A stretch of 8,497 bases of DNA. It comes from Candidatus Bathyarchaeota archaeon. Lineage in GTDB: Archaea; Thermoproteota; Bathyarchaeia; 40CM-2-53-6. The notes under the pieces were generated by a model. It was given only the letters and a program-made list of their open reading frames with translations. It ran no database searches and had not been told where the DNA came from. Each line of letters begins with the position of its first letter. Position 1 is the stretch's first letter. This document shows, in pieces, positions 5,397 to 8,497 of the stretch. The position numbers and the translations under genes were made by a program. The DNA is taken from contig VBAY01000025.1 in the NCBI GenBank assembly GCA_005883085.1, positions 1-8,497 of the forward strand, given 5' to 3'.

Positions 5397-7589
5397 CTAA
5401 GCTAAGGAAATCAGGGCTACCAAGAAGAGTGGGATGAAGACCAAGGAAATCGTGTTGAGGAGTTTGATGAGAATGTGCAGACTTGGTCCAGCCGTGTCCT
5501 TCCAGGGATCGCCGACGGTGTCACCGACGACCGTTGCGGCGTGTGTTTCAGTGTTCTTGCCTCCGAAATGTCCTGCTTCAACATACTTTTTCGCGTTGTC
5601 CATCGCCGCCCCACCCCACATCATCATGATAGCGAGAGGGATGGCGGAAAGTGTGGCCCCCACAACTAATGCTCCGACTGCGGCCCAGCCTAGGAACACT
5701 CCCACCACGATCGGTGCAACCACTGGAATTGCGCCAGGGACCACCATCAATCGCAGAGCTGTTCTGGTGGAGATGTCCACTGCTGCAGCATAGTTTGGCT
5801 TAGCAGTTCCTTCTCGTAGCCCAGGAATCTCCCTGAACTGTCTCCGGACTTCTTCGACCATGCGATAGGCGCCAACGCTTACCGCGTTAATGGCTGTCCC
5901 CGAGAATACGAATGGAAGCATAGCCCCAATCAGGGCTCCTATGACAACATCGGGGTGGTTGAGGGCGAGAGCAGATCCCAGGCTGGATAGTTTCGTTCCT
6001 AGAAGGATGGCTTGGGCGCTCGTGATAGTGGTCAGGTCGGTTATTTTGGCTTGGTACCTCGCAACTTCCAGCACGAATGCCTGGAAGAGTAGTAGAGACG
6101 CTAGAGCAGCGGATCCCATCGCATAGCCCTTCGTAAGGGCCTTGGTTGTGTTGCCAAGCGTGTCGAGAGGTTCTATTCGCTCACGAACTATGTCGGGGGC
6201 GCCAGACATTTCCGCGATTCCACCGGCGTTGTCTACTATTGGACCTAGGCCGTCCATGGTCAAGACGATTCCGGCTGTTGAGAGCATGCCCATCGTAGCC
6301 ATGGTTGTGCCGTAAACGCCCCCCAGGAACGTGTCGGTGATTCCAGCTTGGACGGCGAACTGTTCTCCCAGCCCAAATGAAATGAGAAGCGTGATCGCCA
6401 CAGTGATCACCGGTAGTCCGCTTGAGATCATCCCTACCGCGGTGCCTGACATGATGGTGAGTGCCGGACCGGACTTTGATCGCTCGGCAATCGTAATTAC
6501 GGACTTCGCTTCGGAACCTGTATAGTATTCGGTGTAGAGCACGATAAGCAATCCTGCCGCCAGCCCCGAGACCATGCAGCCGTAGAGCGCGTATGCAGCC
6601 AGAGCAGTTCCACTGGGCGTCAAGCCCGCTGGACCGAAGACGTACCATGTCGCAATTAACATGAGAATCGCCGCTACCACGGATGCTACGAGGAGTCCGT
6701 CCCTAGTCGGTTTGATCGGGTTCTTGAATTTCTTCTCAAAGATTGCAACCGCGAGCCCGACGAATGTCGCGATTATTCCCAGCGATCTAACAATCAGAGG
6801 CATTGTTACGTAATAGACGCTTATTCCCTGGAAGAGAATGATCGAGACGATAAGACCGATGATCATGCCTCCGAGATTCTCTGCGGTCAAAGACTCGAAG
6901 AGATCTGCTCCTCTTCCGGCCTCATCTCCGACGTTATCGCCAACATTGTCGGCTATCGCGGCGGGATTTCTAGGATCGTCTTCTGGAAAGTTCTCTTCCA
7001 CCTTACCAACAAGGTCGGCACCGACGTCAGCTGACTTTGTGAATATTCCACCACCAAGCTGGGCGAACAATGCGGCCAGCGAGGCTCCGAATCCAAATCC
7101 CGCTAAGACGCCCGGGTCGCGGAAGGCAGCGTATAGAATCGAGAGACCCAGCAGGCTCATGCTGATGACTGCCAAGCCAAGAGCCCCGCCCCCCAGCGTG
7201 GCTACCCTCAAAGCGAGATACGTCGATTTCTCTGCAGCTGCGGTTGACCTAACATTCGCGTTGGTGGCGGAGTACATTGCGATGTATGCTGCGACCAAGG
7301 AGAATGTGACTCCAAGGAGGAAGCTGAACGCGATTTCAGCGCTATAACTCAGTGTGAATGTCGTGCTGAACGCTGCGAGGATGACGAACGCGATGATTAC
7401 TGCAATGATGCCAATGGTCCGAAACTGTCTTTTCAGATACGCGTTTGCGCCTTCCATTATCGCCTTCCATATGGCTACCATCTTCGCGTTCCCCGTGGGA
7501 TGCTTTTTGACTGATAGAACGAGAATTATCGAGGCGATGACCCCGACGGCCGCGAGAGAGGTCGTTAGGAGGAGAGGGTCGAACGCCAA
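5397..7589 (-). CDS. hppA: K+-insensitive H+-translocating membrane pyrophosphatase
   Basis: The 730-residue, roughly 16-helix integral membrane enzyme hydrolyses pyrophosphate to phosphate and pumps protons out of the cytosol. Signatures in order: EGANAYLKRQFRTI (46-59); the catalytic site TKSADVGADLVGKVE (184-198) and EDDPRNPAAIADNVGDNVGD (203-222) with its Mg-PPi aspartates; ADLFES (228-233) with gate-region E232; DNAGGIAEM (453-461); and the C-terminal VVGDTVGDPWKDTAGPSL (687-704) with D690, D694, K697 and D698. The class marker reads GNTTKALTKG, giving K483 and T486 at the positions that are Ala and Gly/Ala in K+-dependent enzymes; that predicts the K+-independent, proton-pumping type. 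All catalytic motifs are intact and length is normal. The start is TTG 7589, with an in-frame TAG 27 bases upstream; Met37 would lose the first helix. It is the first gene of a three-gene operon under the TATA-like element near 7655. Confidence 0.95.
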   Translation of the reverse strand: MAFDPLLLTTSLAAVGVIASIILVLSVKKHPTGNAKMVAIWKAIMEGANAYLKRQFRTIGIIAVIIAFVILAAFSTTFTLSYSAEIAFSFLLGVTFSLVAAYIAMYSATNANVRSTAAAEKSTYLALRVATLGGGALGLAVISMSLLGLSILYAAFRDPGVLAGFGFGASLAALFAQLGGGIFTKSADVGADLVGKVEENFPEDDPRNPAAIADNVGDNVGDEAGRGADLFESLTAENLGGMIIGLIVSIILFQGISVYYVTMPLIVRSLGIIATFVGLAVAIFEKKFKNPIKPTRDGLLVASVVAAILMLIATWYVFGPAGLTPSGTALAAYALYGCMVSGLAAGLLIVLYTEYYTGSEAKSVITIAERSKSGPALTIMSGTAVGMISSGLPVITVAITLLISFGLGEQFAVQAGITDTFLGGVYGTTMATMGMLSTAGIVLTMDGLGPIVDNAGGIAEMSGAPDIVRERIEPLDTLGNTTKALTKGYAMGSAALASLLLFQAFVLEVARYQAKITDLTTITSAQAILLGTKLSSLGSALALNHPDVVIGALIGAMLPFVFSGTAINAVSVGAYRMVEEVRRQFREIPGLREGTAKPNYAAAVDISTRTALRLMVVPGAIPVVAPIVVGVFLGWAAVGALVVGATLSAIPLAIMMMWGGAAMDNAKKYVEAGHFGGKNTETHAATVVGDTVGDPWKDTAGPSLHILIKLLNTISLVFIPLFLVALISLA

Positions 7590-7634
7590 GTTTTTGGTTC
7601 CTACTATTTTTTCAAACTATGGAATTTCCGTCAA

Positions 7635-7648
7635 CCCGCCTCCGCGGG
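7635..7648. repeat. GC-rich inverted repeat in the hppA promoter
   Basis: CCCGC and GCGGG form a perfect 5-base palindromic pair around a 4-base spacer (ctcc). The element lies directly downstream of the hppA TATA-like box and upstream of its predicted transcription start, a typical site for an archaeal repressor to block polymerase recruitment. It could also be a chance palindrome or lie within a short leader if initiation is earlier than expected. Confidence 0.4.
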
Positions 7649-7650
7649 CA

Positions 7651-7658
7651 TTATAAAT
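7651..7658 (-). promoter_or_regulatory. TATA-like promoter element of the hppA operon
   Basis: On the minus strand this reads ATTTATAA, close to the archaeal TTTATA box, and is preceded by the purine/A-rich gaatag (7661-7666 complement), acceptable as a BRE. Initiation about 25 bases downstream, near 7628, would leave a leader of about 38 nt before the TTG at 7589. The same bases read TTATAAAT on the plus strand, but the upstream GCGGGCA there is a poor BRE, so the minus direction is preferred. Confidence 0.55.
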
Positions 7659-7702
7659 CTATTCACTGGATCGCGCGAACAAGTGTGAACTGGGGCCAAA
7701 CG

Positions 7703-7710
7703 CATAAATC
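7703..7710 (+). promoter_or_regulatory. TATA-like element of the geranylgeranyl-reductase-family gene
   Basis: CATAAATC preceded by GGCCAAACG, which resembles an archaeal BRE. Initiation about 25 bases downstream (around 7730) gives a leader of about 30 nt before the TTG at 7760. The match to the TATA consensus is partial. The plus-strand reading of 7651-7658 is an alternative promoter with a longer leader. Confidence 0.4.
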
Positions 7711-7740
7711 ACTTCTACCGAACTTTGCAAACTAAATACA

Positions 7741-7746
7741 AAGGAG
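7741..7746 (+). promoter_or_regulatory. Shine-Dalgarno-like AAGGAG ahead of the geranylgeranyl-reductase-family gene
   Basis: AAGGAG is a good anti-Shine-Dalgarno match but lies 13 bases before the TTG start at 7760, longer than usual. It is the clearest ribosome-binding-like site in the window; the other genes show weak or no sites. Confidence 0.4.
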
Positions 7747-7759
7747 AAGTGCTGGCGGT

Positions 7760-8497
7760 TTGAACGGAAGTAAGTATGATGTTGTAATCGTCGGCGGTGG
7801 CCCTGGTGGTCTTTCTGCGGCAGTCCACCTGTCAAAGAAGGGCTTGAAAGTGAAGGTTTTCGAAAAAAAGAAGATTCTCGGCACACCGGTCCGATGCGGG
7901 GAATATTTTCCGGTCAAAGCCGAGATGAAGAAACTCGTTCCTCGAGTCAAGAATCTCGACGTGATCGACGCCCCGCCAGAGTCTGTCGATACTACTTGTC
8001 GTTCCATTCGTTTGATTAGCCCAAAGGGTCACGAGTTCGAGTTTCCATTCGGGGCCTACATTCTCGATCGGCATGTGTTCGAGAGTCACCTCGGAGATAT
8101 CGCCCGAAGCCAAGGGGCAGATATCGACATCGGTGCCCAAGCACACTACTTCCCCGATGATCAGGGAGGCTGGGTCGGACCAACCCGGGAAAAAGCTGTC
8201 CATGGAGATGTTATCATCGCAGCCGACGGTTATCCAAGTGAAACTGCGGAGAGAGCCGGTCTTCCAGAAAGAGCATACGCAGGTCCCTACGCGGTCGCTA
8301 CAAACATAGAGTATCTCATGACCGACCTCAACGTCGAGCAAGATGTCGCAGAGATGTACATGGATCCGCGATACTCGCCGGGCGGATATGGATGGATAAT
8401 TCCGAAGGGGCACGGACGAGCAAATGTCGGAATCGGAATCAGGGAGCCATATGTTAGACGAGACTGGCAGATACGTGATCTCCTCACCGGGTTTATC
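7760..8497 (+). CDS. Geranylgeranyl reductase family FAD-dependent oxidoreductase (3' truncated by window edge)
   Basis: The frame stays open to the window end, giving 246 residues, roughly the first 60 percent of a family usually about 390-460 long. The family reduces double bonds of geranylgeranyl chains on archaeal ether lipids, or on quinones or chlorophyll elsewhere; the exact substrate is not readable here. Visible marks: the FAD dinucleotide fold VGGGPGG (11-17) with E35 ending the second strand; the archaeal GGR motif PVRCGE (43-48); ILDRHVFESHL (101-111); the ADG flavin motif (155-157); and the family signature PGGYGWIIPKG (207-217) with Y210, W212 and P215 in the YxWxxP substrate-site motif, followed by NVGIGI (222-227). 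The start is TTG 7760: the upstream in-frame stop is TAA 7733-7735, TTG is the only start codon between, and the first Met codon (M56) is past the FAD motif. It is divergent from hppA. Confidence 0.88.
   Translation, partial: MNGSKYDVVIVGGGPGGLSAAVHLSKKGLKVKVFEKKKILGTPVRCGEYFPVKAEMKKLVPRVKNLDVIDAPPESVDTTCRSIRLISPKGHEFEFPFGAYILDRHVFESHLGDIARSQGADIDIGAQAHYFPDDQGGWVGPTREKAVHGDVIIAADGYPSETAERAGLPERAYAGPYAVATNIEYLMTDLNVEQDVAEMYMDPRYSPGGYGWIIPKGHGRANVGIGIREPYVRRDWQIRDLLTGFI

Noticed and set aside
6181..6648. A 155-codon open frame on the minus strand, rich in Arg and His.
   Set aside because: Out-of-frame shadow inside hppA with no recognisable domain; hppA is uninterrupted across it.
6838..7347. 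A 169-codon open frame on the plus strand.
   Set aside because: It lies fully opposite hppA, whose motifs prove the minus strand is coding; its composition (Pro/Ser/Ala rich) is the usual mirror of a membrane protein gene.
7749..7763. A four-codon leader frame (GTG CTG GCG GTT TGA) whose stop overlaps the TTG start of the reductase, just after AAGGAG.
   Set aside because: It is only 2 bases from the Shine-Dalgarno-like site, is very short and is easily explained by chance; no attenuation structure is visible.
7832..8413. A 193-codon open frame on the minus strand.
   Set aside because: It is opposite the reductase gene, whose FAD and PGGYGWIIP motifs run through the whole region on the plus strand.
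1..8497. Search for tRNA, rRNA, CRISPR repeats, insertion sequences, integrase sites or toxin-antitoxin pairs.
   Set aside because: Nothing supporting any of these was seen; apart from the 170-base divergent promoter region the window is almost fully coding.

Overview
This 8.5 kb window is archaeal and deals with membrane energetics. The evidence is an A-type (archaeal/vacuolar-like) ATP synthase gene cluster, a membrane proton-pumping pyrophosphatase, a geranylgeranyl-reductase-family flavoprotein of the kind that saturates archaeal isoprenoid lipids, TATA-like promoter elements, and start codons that are almost all GTG or TTG. The combination fits the Thaumarchaeota/Bathyarchaeota side of the Archaea, but that placement is only an inference from gene content. 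No rRNA, tRNA, CRISPR array or mobile element is visible.

Layout. Bases 2-3784 (+) are the 3' part of an A-ATPase operon: the end of subunit E (peripheral stalk), then subunit I (membrane stator with the ion half-channels), subunit K (rotor ring proteolipid, a duplicated four-helix form with a carboxylate in each hairpin) and subunit C (the adaptor between rotor ring and central stalk), with gaps of 4-14 bases. The catalytic subunits A and B and subunits D, F and G/H are not in the window. Bases 3814-7589 (-) are a second operon converging on the first with a 29-base gap. It is transcribed from a TATA-like promoter near 7655 and reads hppA (H+-translocating pyrophosphatase), then a 315-residue soluble protein, then a 201-residue protein with a possible helix-turn-helix and a C-terminal membrane hairpin. 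Bases 7760-8497 (+) are the 5' part of the geranylgeranyl-reductase-like gene, divergent from hppA across a 170-base promoter region.

The genes together. The A-ATPase and the pyrophosphatase act on the same ion gradient. Motifs suggest both use protons: Lys483/Thr486 marks the K+-independent class of pyrophosphatase, and subunit K lacks an evident Na+-binding signature. The most interesting feature is the 315-residue product of the hppA operon. It has the architecture of the cytosolic N-terminal half of ATPase subunit I (coiled coil, alpha/beta lobe, coiled coil, second lobe strand) but no membrane domain. A free copy of the part of the stator that holds the peripheral stalks, co-transcribed with another pump and a possible membrane-tethered DNA-binding protein, could be a regulator or assembly factor linking the two pumps. 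That function is a hypothesis; the architecture and gene order are read from the sequence.
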